From Clavibacter sp. A6099 (GTDB lineage: Bacteria > Actinomycetota > Actinomycetes > Actinomycetales > Microbacteriaceae): DNA of 64,000 nt. Each line of letters starts with the position of its first letter. Positions within the stretch are counted from its first letter, which is position 1. A program made the translations under genes and the position numbers. Shown here in pieces: positions 56,385 to 64,000 of this stretch. Location: the NCBI RefSeq assembly GCF_021919125.1, contig NZ_CP083439.1, positions 1 to 64,000 on the forward strand. Direction: 5' to 3'. Under the pieces are notes generated by a model. That model did not search any database. It saw only the letters and a program-made list of their open reading frames with translations, and was not told the origin of the DNA.

Positions 56385-57050
56385 TCAGTGCTCGTCGAGC
56401 GCGATGCCCGCCAGCGCCAGCCCCCCGGCCACCGCCCACCGGCCGGTGCCGGTGAACGCCGGACCCCGGCGTGCGCGGACGGCGAATGAGCCGTCCGCGT
56501 GGAGCGCGATGTCCGCGCCGTCGATGCCGTGCCAGCCGCCGTGCGCCGAGGTCCGCGCCTTCGCGACGGCCTCGGCCGCGGCGAAGAGCACGCTGTCGGG
56601 ACTCGCGACCCCGGCTGCCCGGAGCGCGTCGAGGCCCGCGGCGACGGGTGGGCTGCCGAGATCCGCCACGCGCGCCAGCACGCCTCCCGGGAGGGGACGT
56701 GTGGGTGTCGCGTCGATGCCGATCCCGGCGTGCTCGTCGCGTCGTCCGACGGCGCACGCGCGGAGCCCGGCGCAGTGGGTGATGCTGCCGACGACCCCGG
56801 CCGGCCACATGGGAGCTCCGCTCCGCGCGACCGGGATCGGTCCGGGTCGGATGCCCAGGGCCGCGAGCGCCTGCCGCGCGAGCACGCGACCGGTCACGAA
56901 CTCCGCGCGGCGGCCCGGGAGCGCGGTCGCGACGGCGTCGCCCTCGTCGCCGGCCAGGCCTCCGTCCACGTCGTGGTCGGCTGCCGCGACGACCACGGAA
57001 TCCGGGAGGAGTCGCCCCCAGGGGTTCCGCGGTAGTAGTTGCACTGACAC
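56385..57050 (-). CDS. 4'-phosphopantetheinyl transferase (EntD/Sfp-like)
   Basis: This 221-residue enzyme transfers phosphopantetheine from CoA to a carrier-protein serine. It has the motifs RCPS-like VARSGAPMWPAGVVGSITH, GIGIDAT (Asp ligand for Mg) and AAAEAVAKA. It precedes the carboxylic acid reductase by 49 nt on the same strand and most likely activates its Ser645. GTG 57050 was chosen; a TAGTTG/CAACTA inverted repeat overlaps it, possibly regulatory. Confidence 0.87.
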   Translation of the reverse strand: MSVQLLPRNPWGRLLPDSVVVAAADHDVDGGLAGDEGDAVATALPGRRAEFVTGRVLARQALAALGIRPGPIPVARSGAPMWPAGVVGSITHCAGLRACAVGRRDEHAGIGIDATPTRPLPGGVLARVADLGSPPVAAGLDALRAAGVASPDSVLFAAAEAVAKARTSAHGGWHGIDGADIALHADGSFAVRARRGPAFTGTGRWAVAGGLALAGIALDEH

Positions 57051-57055
57051 AACTA
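57036..57055. promoter_or_regulatory. Inverted repeat over the phosphopantetheinyl transferase start
   Basis: Arms TAGTTG (57036-57041) and CAACTA (57050-57055) enclose an 8-base spacer. The repeat overlaps the GTG start codon (57050-57048) and lies downstream of GGAGGAAG. It could be an operator or an RNA hairpin that blocks the start. No regulator is adjacent. Confidence 0.4.
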
Positions 57056-57254
57056 AACCCCCGCTTCCTCCATGGTTCCCGGGTCACGTGCGGCGCACTA
57101 CACTCCGCCGCCGGGTGCTCAGGGCGCGCGATGCCGCCGGTGGGCCGCGTTAGCGCCGCGAGCTACGGGCAGCTTTCGCAGGGGGCGGGTAACGCGTCCC
57201 GGGGCGCGTCCTCTCGGGTTCGGCGGTCGCGTCAGGCGGTGAAGGTCGGTCGCG

Positions 57255-58085
57255 TCAGGCGCCGACGGGCGGCAGCTCCGCCACGGCGACGCGGTCGCCC
57301 GCGGCGTCGCGGATCTCGACGGACGCGGCATCCTGGCGCAGCACGTCGGCGTTGAGGCGGCAGTCGATGCGCACGGCGGATCCGAGCATCGTGCCGGAGG
57401 AGTGCTCCCCGCCCGCGGCGTCGACGACGACCACGGAGTAGCTGTCGCCGACCGTCAGGCCGTCGACCGTGAGCAGCGTCTCCGTGCCCCAGGTGTGCGC
57501 GACCACCTCGCCCGTGACGTCGACGCCCGCGGGCGCGCCCGCGAAGGACACGCCCTCGACGGCACCGAGCGTGCCGGCCGGGCCGGACGCGACGTCGGCG
57601 CGCGGGGTCGCCAGGAACGCGCCTCCTGCGGCGCCGACGGCGAGGCAGGCTGCCGCGCCCGCGATGAGGAGGGCTGTCCGGCGGGTGCGCGATCCGCGGC
57701 GCGCGCGGTGCGCGTCGAGGTCGGCGGGCCCATCCGCGGTCGCGCGGCCGGCAGATGCCGACGCCGACGCGCGCTCGTCCGACCTCGCGACCGCGGACCC
57801 GCGCTCGTCCTCCGCCTCGCCGCTCCCGTCCGCGATCAGGCCGATCCGGCGAGCCAGCTCGTCGCTCGGCTCCGCCACCTGCCACGCACCGAGCCCGCCG
57901 AGCGCCGCCGGCAGCCCGCCGAGCAGCGCGAGCTCCTCGTCGATCGTCGGGTCGGCCGCGCGCAGCGCATCCAGCTCCGCGGACTCGGCGGGGGAGAGGT
58001 CGTCGGCGAGGGCCGCCGCGATGAGCTCGCCGCGGCGGTCGTCGGGCTCGAGACCGTGCGGATCGGGGGTGCGGTCGTCGGTCAT
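57255..58085 (-). CDS. Anti-sigma factor (RskA-like)
   Basis: The 276-residue protein has a cytoplasmic N-terminal anti-sigma domain (about 10-95) with acidic helices, a basic segment, one transmembrane helix (about 137-157) and an extracellular C-terminal domain typical of RskA-type factors. Its ATG overlaps the sigma-factor stop codon (ATGA), the usual sign of a cognate pair. Release presumably follows regulated proteolysis. Confidence 0.88.
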   Translation of the reverse strand: MTDDRTPDPHGLEPDDRRGELIAAALADDLSPAESAELDALRAADPTIDEELALLGGLPAALGGLGAWQVAEPSDELARRIGLIADGSGEAEDERGSAVARSDERASASASAGRATADGPADLDAHRARRGSRTRRTALLIAGAAACLAVGAAGGAFLATPRADVASGPAGTLGAVEGVSFAGAPAGVDVTGEVVAHTWGTETLLTVDGLTVGDSYSVVVVDAAGGEHSSGTMLGSAVRIDCRLNADVLRQDAASVEIRDAAGDRVAVAELPPVGA

Positions 58086-58633
58086 GCGGGATCCACTTCG
58101 TCGAGATGCGTGCGGAGGGCGCGGAGCGCGTGGAAGACGCGCGTGCGCAGGGTGGCGACGGGCACACCCGTGGCCGTGGAGAGCTCCTGGTAGCTGAGCC
58201 CGGTGAGATGCACCGCGACGACGGCCTCGCGGTGGGCGTCGCTGAGCCGGGCGAGGCCCTCGACGATGCCGAGCCGGTCGAGCGGATCCGCCTCCCGCGT
58301 CGCCTGCTCGGGCGCCTCGTCCTCGGCCACGATGCGCGGCGTGCGGGCCCGGGCGCGGTGCACGTCGAGGATCACCCGCCGCTCGATCGCGAACAACCAG
58401 GTGCGCGCGCTGCCGCGCTCGCCGTCGAAGGAGTCGCGGGCGCGCCAGGCGCGGAGGAACGTCTCCTGCACGCAGTCCTCGGCGAGCTGGCGGTCCTGCA
58501 GGGCGTTGACCGCGAACCCGAGCAGAGCACCGCCGTGCTCCGCGAACGCCTCGCGCACGTCGAACCCGGGCGGGGACGCGCTCATCGTGCTCCGCTCGGG
58601 TGCAGGGGCCGGACGCGTCAGGACGAGCGCCAT
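58082..58633 (-). CDS. ECF RNA polymerase sigma factor (SigK-like)
   Basis: The 183-residue protein has sigma region 2 (about 25-95; FAVNALQDRQLAEDCVQETFLRAW) and region 4 (about 120-175; LTGLSYQELSTATGVPVATLRTRVFHAL). GAGGGG lies 8 nt before ATG 58633; an internal ATG at 58585 is an alternative. It is followed by its anti-sigma factor and is divergent from the CHRD gene, a likely target. Confidence 0.92.
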   Translation of the reverse strand: MALVLTRPAPAPERSTMSASPPGFDVREAFAEHGGALLGFAVNALQDRQLAEDCVQETFLRAWRARDSFDGERGSARTWLFAIERRVILDVHRARARTPRIVAEDEAPEQATREADPLDRLGIVEGLARLSDAHREAVVAVHLTGLSYQELSTATGVPVATLRTRVFHALRALRTHLDEVDPA

Positions 58634-58852
58634 CGTGATCCCCTCAGCCTAGGCGGCGGGTGCGCGCCCTCACCGGGGGATACGTCGGCGGGGGGCCCGG
58701 CGTTCATCCGTCGGGTGGGGAGGGACCGCGGATCGCCGCGACACGCCTCCCGGACGAATTTCCGCGACCGATGAACGCCTGCCGCCCGCCGTGCGTATGC
58801 CCTGTCAGAAGCGGTGCCCGTCCGGGTGCCCCACCACGAGAGGCTGCACGCG

Positions 58853-59563
58853 ATGACGCACACGAGACTCGTCCGGAACATGACCATCGGGGGCGCCGCC
58901 GCGGCCGCCCTCACCCTCCTCGCCGCGACGCCCGCGTCCGCCGAGACCACCGTCCCCGAGCCCGACCGCTTCACGAGCGCGTTCACCGTGATGGCGACGC
59001 CCGACCAGGTGCTCAACGCCGACGGCGTCGCGACCCCCGGCGAGCCCGGCGCCACCGGCCGATTCGACCTCCGCCTCGACTCCGCGTCGAACACCATCTG
59101 CTACGACATCACCCTCACGGGCGTCACCGGCGAGTACAAGAGCCCCGCGAAGACGGCCACGCACATCCACCAGGCCGCCGTCGGCAAGGCCGGCCCACCC
59201 CGCATCGCCTTCCCCAACCCGGTGGACGCCGGCGACGGCACCCGCACCAGCTCCGGCTGCATGCAGGGCCCCTTCACGACCGGGATCATGAACGCGCAGA
59301 ACCAGGACACGGGCACGGGCTTCACGGTCGCGCAGATCGAGGCCGACCCGGCCTCGTTCGCGGCCGACACCCACACCGCGTCGTTCACGGCCGGTGCCGT
59401 GCGCGGCCAGCTGACCCAGGTGCCGGTCGGCGGTGTCGACACGGGCGCGGGCGGATCCGCCACCACGACCTCGGCCCTCCCGCTCGTCGCGGGCGGCGGT
59501 GCCGTCGCGCTCGCCGCGGCCGGCGTCGTGCTGATGCGCCGCCACCGCGCGCAGGAGTCCTGA
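58853..59563 (+). CDS. Secreted CHRD-domain protein with C-terminal membrane anchor
   Basis: The 236-residue protein has a signal peptide (about 1-31, ending ASA-ET), a CHRD domain (about 40-185; FDLRLDSASNTICYDIT, KTATHIHQA, GQLTQVPVGG) and a C-terminal hydrophobic helix with a basic tail (about 205-236) resembling a sortase-signal anchor but without LPxTG or LAxTG. GAGAGG precedes ATG 58853. It is followed by a class F sortase gene 5 nt later and is divergent from an ECF sigma factor. Confidence 0.87.
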   Translation: MTHTRLVRNMTIGGAAAAALTLLAATPASAETTVPEPDRFTSAFTVMATPDQVLNADGVATPGEPGATGRFDLRLDSASNTICYDITLTGVTGEYKSPAKTATHIHQAAVGKAGPPRIAFPNPVDAGDGTRTSSGCMQGPFTTGIMNAQNQDTGTGFTVAQIEADPASFAADTHTASFTAGAVRGQLTQVPVGGVDTGAGGSATTTSALPLVAGGGAVALAAAGVVLMRRHRAQES

Positions 59564-59568
59564 TCCCC

Positions 59569-60237
59569 GTGCACCGCAGCCCGGCTGGCGCGTCGCCCGC
59601 GCGGCGCGCCCGCCGGGCCGTGGTGCTGGCGGCCGCGCTGATCCCGCTGGTCGCGCTCGCGGGCTGCGCGCCCGCGGAGCCCGGAGCGGCACCGGGTGCT
59701 CGCTCCGCGACGTCGCCCGCAGCGCCGTCCGCCCCACCGGCCGCCGCGTCGAGCGCCCCGCCCACGACCTCCCCCACGGTCGTGCAGGGCCTCGGCGCGG
59801 TCCCCACCCGCGTCGCCATCCCCGCCATCGACCTCGACCAGCCGCTCATCGACCTCGGGATCGCCGCCGACGGCCGGATGGAGGTGCCCGTCGACTTCGA
59901 CGACGTCGGCTGGTTCACGGGCGGCGGGCGTCCCGGCGGTCGCGGGCCCACGGTGATCGCCGCGCACGTCGACTCGCGCGTGGGACCCGCCGCGTTCGGC
60001 CGGCTCGCCGAGCTCGGCGTGGGCGACGAGGTGTCCGTGCAGGACGTCGACGGCGGATCCACGCGCTACGCCGTGACCGAGGTCGCCGACTTCGCCAAGG
60101 CCGACTTCCCGACCGCGCGTGTGTTCGGCGCGCAGCCCACCGACCAGCTCCGCCTCATCACCTGCGGCGGGATCTTCGACCGGAGCGTCGGCCACTACGA
60201 GGACAACCGCGTCGTGTTCGCGGAGCCCGTGGGCTGA
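59569..60237 (+). CDS. Class F sortase, probable lipoprotein
   Basis: The 222-residue protein has a lipoprotein signal (LAGC, Cys33), a Pro/Ala/Ser linker and a compact sortase domain (about 75-220) with His133 (AAHVDSR) and Cys199 (LITCGG). Class F sortases are actinobacterial and mostly uncharacterised. GTG 59569 is 5 nt after the CHRD stop codon, so the two are probably co-expressed; the CHRD protein is a natural candidate substrate or partner despite lacking a canonical motif. Confidence 0.88.
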   Translation: MHRSPAGASPARRARRAVVLAAALIPLVALAGCAPAEPGAAPGARSATSPAAPSAPPAAASSAPPTTSPTVVQGLGAVPTRVAIPAIDLDQPLIDLGIAADGRMEVPVDFDDVGWFTGGGRPGGRGPTVIAAHVDSRVGPAAFGRLAELGVGDEVSVQDVDGGSTRYAVTEVADFAKADFPTARVFGAQPTDQLRLITCGGIFDRSVGHYEDNRVVFAEPVG

Positions 60238-60258
60238 TCCGCGCGGCGCGTGCGCGGG

Positions 60259-60528
60259 TCAGGCGGCCGGATCCTCGGGGCCCTTGCCGCCCGCATCCGG
60301 CAGCCCCGCCCGCAGGCGCGCCGTGCGCTCGCGCACCAGCTCGAGCCGGGCTTCGTCGAGCGCGGCGGATGCGGCCCGCGCCCGTCGGCCCGCGCGCGCG
60401 AAGCGGACGAGCGCCACGAGGGCGATCACGATCGCGACGATGACGGCGACCGTGACGACCGACCAGACCACGTCGTACGCCGCGGGCAGCAGGATGCTGG
60501 GCGGCTCGGTGCTCTCCATGTCGCGCAT
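60259..60528 (-). CDS. Small single-pass membrane protein, paralogue of 60533-60799
   Basis: The 89-residue protein (ATG 60528; a second ATG at 60519) has one transmembrane helix (about 18-42) and a charged cytoplasmic tail with LDEARLELVRERTARLRAGL. The upstream gene product has the matching LQEARLELIREQTARLQ. The two lie in tandem 4 nt apart and look like a duplication. The function is unknown. Confidence 0.72.
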   Translation of the reverse strand: MRDMESTEPPSILLPAAYDVVWSVVTVAVIVAIVIALVALVRFARAGRRARAASAALDEARLELVRERTARLRAGLPDAGGKGPEDPAA

Positions 60529-60532
60529 CCGC

Positions 60533-60799
60533 TCAGGCGATCGGATCGGAGGGCCCGGCGCCGGGCCCGTACGGCCCGCCGTTCCCGTCGCCATCATCAT
60601 CCGCCTGCAGCCGCGCGGTCTGCTCGCGGATGAGCTCGAGCCGGGCCTCCTGCAGCGAGGTGGTGACGAGCAGCGTGCGGCGCGCGACGAGCGCGAGCCG
60701 GATGAGCACGACGGTCGCGACGATCGACAGCACCGCGAGGGCGAGGATCACGAGGACGTAGAGGGCGATGCCGATCCCGGCGCCGGAGTTGGAGATCAT
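60533..60799 (-). CDS. Small single-pass membrane protein, tandem paralogue
   Basis: The 88-residue protein has an N-terminal helix (about 8-35; IGIALYVLVILALAVLSIVA), a short basic stretch, then LQEARLELIREQTARLQ and a Gly/Asp-rich tail. It shares its helix-plus-EARLELxREXTARL layout with the gene directly downstream. No known family is recognised. Confidence 0.75.
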   Translation of the reverse strand: MISNSGAGIGIALYVLVILALAVLSIVATVVLIRLALVARRTLLVTTSLQEARLELIREQTARLQADDDGDGNGGPYGPGAGPSDPIA

Positions 60800-60860
60800 C
60801 CCCCGAAGCTATCGGCCGGGACCGCTCCCGCACGAGGGGCCGCCCGCATGGGGGCGGACG

Positions 60861-60899
60861 CCGACGGGCCCGGCCCCGTGGAGGAGCCGGGCCCGTCGG
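60861..60899 (-). terminator. Terminator after the Ig-like secreted protein
   Basis: Perfect 14-bp arms CCGACGGGCCCGGC and GCCGGGCCCGTCGG enclose an 11-base loop downstream of the stop codon at 60916. Confidence 0.75.
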
Positions 60900-60915
60900 G
60901 CGTGCGATGCGCGGG

Positions 60916-62199
60916 TCAGCGCACCTTCACGCCCGCGCTCGCCACGGCGGCGCGGTCGTACAGGTAGATGACGCCGCTCACGACCACGTGCACGGTGAGG
61001 CCGCGGTCGGCCTCCGTCAGCGTGTACGTCTTCGCGGTCGCGCCGGGGATGACCTTCCCGTCGCGCTTCCACTGGTAGCCGAGCTCCAGCGTCGACGGCT
61101 TCCAGACGCCGGGCTGCGCCGTGAGCGTCCGGCCGACGACGGGGTTGCCGGTGACGCGCGGCGTGCCCGCGGTGACGACGGGCTCGGCGACCTTCTTGGT
61201 CGGACCCGAGGTGCGGGTCTGCGAGACGTAGCCGTCGCGGGATCCGCGCACCGAGACCGTGATGCGGTGCCCGATGTCGTTGCCGCCCACCGCGTAGGTC
61301 GGCGTCTGGACGCCGGTCCGCACGCCGTCGCGGTACCACTGGTACTCGAGCGTCACGGGTGCGGGCTGCCAGGCGCCCGTGCGCACCGAGAGCGTCTGCC
61401 CGAAGTCGGCCGAGCCGACGATCGACGGCAGGGGTGCGGCCGTCAGGCGCTGCGCGCCGGGGGCGTCGGCCGTGACGCCGTCGACGTGGACGGTCAGGTA
61501 GGTGTCGGCGATGAAGCCGTAGGTGAGGTCGAAGCCGACGCGCTTGCCGTAGCCGGGCGTGACCGTGACCGATCCCACGCCGCCGACCTCCACGAACGCG
61601 CCGTCGTCGAGCTGGTAGAAGATGCGGCTCTCCTCGGGGGTGACCCCGTTGAGGGCCTCGCGGACGTCCCAGCGGAAGGTGACGGAGGGCCCGTCCACGA
61701 CGACCTCGGGCGTGGTCTCGATCGTCCCGCCGACGAAGCGGGCCTCCTGGGGTGCGGAGGCCGTTCCGGTGACGGCGACGCCGTCCACCGTCCCGGCCAC
61801 GCGCACGCTGAGCAGGTGCGTCCCGGCGGCCCCGGGGAGGTAGACCTCGTCGTCGGCGAGCCCGGAGACGCTGGTGTATCCGGCGGAGCGCCAGGTCCCG
61901 GTGCCGTCGACCTGGTACTCGTAGCGGAGGTCGCGGTCGGCGCCGTCGGGGAGGCCCGACAGGTCGGCGGTGACGAAGCCGTGGAACACCGGCGTGGAGC
62001 CGAACTCGAACGAGCTCGGCCGCACCTGGGGTGCCGGGATGCGGATGGCGGCGGCCGCGGCGCCGCTCGTCGAGTCGGCGGCCGGCGCGGGTGCGTCGGC
62101 GGCCTGCGCGGGCGCGACGCCCGCGAACGCGGTGCCGGCGGCGACCACGACGGCCAGGGCGGTGAGCGGGAGACGTCGTCTCGGTGAGGTGCGGGTCAT
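60916..62199 (-). CDS. Secreted protein with Ig-like repeats
   Basis: The 427-residue protein has a signal peptide (about 1-34; RRRLPLTALAVVVAAGTAFA) and then several beta-sandwich modules. The last two carry the pattern G-x-TL-x(4-5)-G-W-x-P...YQW-RDG...TY-x(4-6)-D-x-G seen in bacterial Ig-like repeats of Microbacteriaceae surface proteins. ATG 62199 was chosen over 62238 because it begins the signal peptide. No cell-wall sorting motif is visible. A role in adhesion or binding is inferred. Confidence 0.85.
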   Translation of the reverse strand: MTRTSPRRRLPLTALAVVVAAGTAFAGVAPAQAADAPAPAADSTSGAAAAAIRIPAPQVRPSSFEFGSTPVFHGFVTADLSGLPDGADRDLRYEYQVDGTGTWRSAGYTSVSGLADDEVYLPGAAGTHLLSVRVAGTVDGVAVTGTASAPQEARFVGGTIETTPEVVVDGPSVTFRWDVREALNGVTPEESRIFYQLDDGAFVEVGGVGSVTVTPGYGKRVGFDLTYGFIADTYLTVHVDGVTADAPGAQRLTAAPLPSIVGSADFGQTLSVRTGAWQPAPVTLEYQWYRDGVRTGVQTPTYAVGGNDIGHRITVSVRGSRDGYVSQTRTSGPTKKVAEPVVTAGTPRVTGNPVVGRTLTAQPGVWKPSTLELGYQWKRDGKVIPGATAKTYTLTEADRGLTVHVVVSGVIYLYDRAAVASAGVKVR

Positions 62200-62339
62200 G
62201 TGCGTTCCTTCCGTGCGGGCCGGGTCGCCCGTGCCCATGGTTCTCGCTGAGGTGGACTCCGCGCATCCCCCCCTCCGGGCCGCCCCCGGACGAGGCGTAC
62301 CGTGGACGGGACCCGCCTCGCACCGACAGGAGCCCCCGC

Positions 62340-62981
62340 ATGCCCACCGTCCTCCTCACCGGTTTCGAGCCCTTCGACGGCGACACCAGCAACCCGTCGT
62401 GGACCGCCGTCCAGGAGGTCCGCGACCGCTGGGACGGCGACGCCGAGATCCAGGTGCGGCAGCTGCCCGTCGACTTCGCGAAGGTCGACGACGCGCTGCG
62501 GGCGGCGCTCGCCGAGGTGGATCCCGATGTCGTGATCTCCGTGGGCCTCGCCGGCGGCATCGAGACGCTCGAGGTGGAGCGCGTCGCGATCAACGTCGAC
62601 GACGCCCGCATCCCCGACAACACGGGGTTCCAGCCCATCGACGAGCCGGTCGTCGACGGCGGCCCGGCGGCGTACTTCAGCACCCTGCCGATCAAGGCGG
62701 CGGTCGCGGCCGTGCGCACCAAGGGGATCCCCGCGGTCGTCTCGCAGACCGCCGGCACCTACACCTGCAACCACGTCTTCTACCTGCTGATGCACGAGCT
62801 GCGCGACCGCCCCGGCACCCGCGGCGGCTTCGTCCACATCCCGTACTCGACGGAGGAGGCGATCGGCACCGACCGCCCCTACATGCGCATGGAGCAGATC
62901 GCGACGGCCCTCACGGCCGTGGTCCGCGCGACGCTCGCGAACGCGACCGACGTGAAGGTGGGCGGCGGGTCGCTCGACTGA
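62340..62981 (+). CDS. pcp: Pyroglutamyl-peptidase I
   Basis: This cysteine peptidase (family C15) removes N-terminal pyroglutamate. The 213-residue protein has VLLTGFEPFDGDTSNPS, catalytic Glu in the GGIETLEVERVAIN segment, catalytic Cys in AGTYTCNHVFY, and His in GGFVHIPYS. ACAGGAG lies 7 nt before ATG 62340. Length and motifs are typical. Confidence 0.94.
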   Translation: MPTVLLTGFEPFDGDTSNPSWTAVQEVRDRWDGDAEIQVRQLPVDFAKVDDALRAALAEVDPDVVISVGLAGGIETLEVERVAINVDDARIPDNTGFQPIDEPVVDGGPAAYFSTLPIKAAVAAVRTKGIPAVVSQTAGTYTCNHVFYLLMHELRDRPGTRGGFVHIPYSTEEAIGTDRPYMRMEQIATALTAVVRATLANATDVKVGGGSLD

Positions 62982-63223
62982 TCCGCTGAGCGAGGCACGG
63001 CCCCCGGTCTCCCGGCGTCCGCGCCTGGGGATCGGCGCGGCGGCTCCCCGGGCGCGCCGCCTACCCTCGCGGCATCCCCCTGGCAGTCGGTCACGCGGGT
63101 CGCGGCCGTCCGGTCTCGACCACCCCATCCCGTGACGCGGGTGTCGCGCATCGCGGTGCGCGCGCCGACCACGGATCCCGGGGCGGTCGAGAGGCTCCGC
63201 ATGATCGAGATCGGGACACCCGC

Positions 63224-64000
63224 ATGCACGTCGTGATCGCCGGCGGCGGCATCGCCGGTCTCGCCACGGCCATCGCCGTCCGTCGTGCGGGGCACGAGGC
63301 GACCGTCCTCGAGCGCCGGAGCGCCGCCGAGGTGACGGGATCCTGGCTCCAGGTCGCGAGCAACGGCATGGTCGCGCTGGACTCCATCGGGCTCGGCGAC
63401 GCGGCGAGCTCTCTCGGCGAGGCCACCCCGCGGGTCCGCATCTCCGCGGCCGACGGGCGCCGGACGGCGGACCTGCCGCTCGGCCCGCAGCCGGGTGAGG
63501 GCCTCGTCACCCGCTCGCTGCGTCGGGCGGAGCTGCACACGCTGCTGCGGGAGGAGGCGACGCGCGTCGGGGCGCGCACGGTGCACGCGGCGCGCGTGAC
63601 CTCCGTCGCGCAGGACGAGCGGGGAGCGAGCCTCGTGACGGAGTACGGGGAACGGCACGCGGGGGACCTGGTCATCGGCGCGGACGGGGTGGGCTCGGCG
63701 GTCCGGGCGGGTCTGGGTGCGCAGGCGGCCGGCCCCGCGGAGCGCGTCACCGGTCTGGTCTACGTCGGCGGCACGGCCCGGGCGGGTGCGCTGCCCGCCT
63801 CCGCGTCCACGCCGGGCACCCTGCAGTTCCGCTTCGGACGCGACTGCTTCCTCGCGTACGCGATCCTCGAGGACGGCACCACCGGATGGTTCGCGAACCC
63901 CCGCGTCCCCGTCTCCCGGCGCGGGTCCGCCCCGGGCGCGCCGCTCACGTCGGAGGACTGGGCGGATCTGCTGCTGCGGCTCGGCGCCCGGGACGCGCTG
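63224..64000 (+). CDS. FAD-dependent monooxygenase (3' end outside the window)
   Basis: Translation from ATG 63224 stays open to the window edge (259 codons). It has an FAD-binding GxGxxG motif (VIAGGGIAGLATA), the acidic ribose contact VLERRS, an arginine at the R-S/AELH region (RRAELHTLL) and the second FAD motif VIGADGVGSAVR, as in the p-hydroxybenzoate hydroxylase/salicylate hydroxylase group. The substrate cannot be told. The gene continues past 64000. Confidence 0.88.
   Translation, partial: MHVVIAGGGIAGLATAIAVRRAGHEATVLERRSAAEVTGSWLQVASNGMVALDSIGLGDAASSLGEATPRVRISAADGRRTADLPLGPQPGEGLVTRSLRRAELHTLLREEATRVGARTVHAARVTSVAQDERGASLVTEYGERHAGDLVIGADGVGSAVRAGLGAQAAGPAERVTGLVYVGGTARAGALPASASTPGTLQFRFGRDCFLAYAILEDGTTGWFANPRVPVSRRGSAPGAPLTSEDWADLLLRLGARDAL

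Noticed and set aside
51128-56455. A 1775-residue plus-strand open frame
   Set aside because: It is antisense to the permease and the carboxylic acid reductase, Arg/Gly/His-rich and without domains; such long shadow frames are normal at this GC content.

Overview
The window is the origin-proximal end of a high-GC (roughly 70% by eye) actinobacterial chromosome and opens on the first base of dnaA. The order dnaA-oriC-dnaN-gnd-recF-dciA-gyrB-gyrA-DUF3566-tRNA-Ile-tRNA-Ala-(membrane protein)-ppiA-rhomboid-crgA-sortase-trpG/pabA-pknB-pknA-pbpA-rodA-pstP-fhaB-fhaA-tRNA-Leu is the classical actinobacterial origin region. Protein sequences, codon use and very frequent GGATCC hexamers suggest Microbacteriaceae, most probably a Clavibacter-like plant-associated bacterium. 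The genus is inferred, not proven. I see no insertion sequence, prophage, CRISPR array or rRNA gene.

1-11.2 kb holds replication initiation and DNA topology: dnaA, an oriC with DnaA boxes and an AT-rich stretch, dnaN, a short 6-phosphogluconate dehydrogenase, recF, a DciA-type helicase-loader candidate, gyrB, gyrA and a DUF3566 membrane protein. 11.2-14.4 kb holds two tRNAs, cyclophilin, rhomboid protease, crgA and a second cluster of DnaA boxes 12 kb from oriC. 14.4-25.5 kb is the cell-wall growth and division block: class E sortase, a glutamine amidotransferase, and on the minus strand the translationally coupled fhaA-fhaB-pstP-rodA-pbpA-pknA-pknB operon of SEDS/PBP wall synthesis under Ser/Thr kinase and phosphatase control.

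25.6-45 kb is accessory and housekeeping: an MprF-like DUF2156 membrane protein coupled to a LuxR/HisKA_3 two-component pair; a zinc-independent L36 divergent from a cysteine-free COG0523 protein across a Zur-box-like palindrome; a RecQ helicase; hydrolases; a PadR/membrane-protein pair; a sugar isomerase/oxidoreductase pair; a HEAT-like protein; MerR; and a DHA2 efflux pump divergent from its TetR across three operator half-palindromes.

45-52.7 kb is a minus-strand operon of permease, two DUF1989 proteins, a urea-carboxylase-type biotin enzyme and TetR. It fits guanidine (rather than urea) nitrogen assimilation, but there is no allophanate hydrolase or guanidine riboswitch in view; a palindrome upstream suggests TetR control instead. 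52.8-57.1 kb holds a carboxylic acid reductase and its phosphopantetheinyl transferase; the reductase begins with a 15-bp tandem array in which every unit is a complete ribosome-binding-site-plus-start-codon module. 57.2-60.2 kb has an ECF sigma/anti-sigma pair divergent from a secreted CHRD protein and a lipoprotein class F sortase. The window ends with two paralogous small membrane proteins, a secreted Ig-like-repeat protein, pyroglutamyl peptidase and a truncated FAD monooxygenase.

Many genes appear to be transcribed leaderless: a -10-like hexamer begins 12-13 nt before the start codon.
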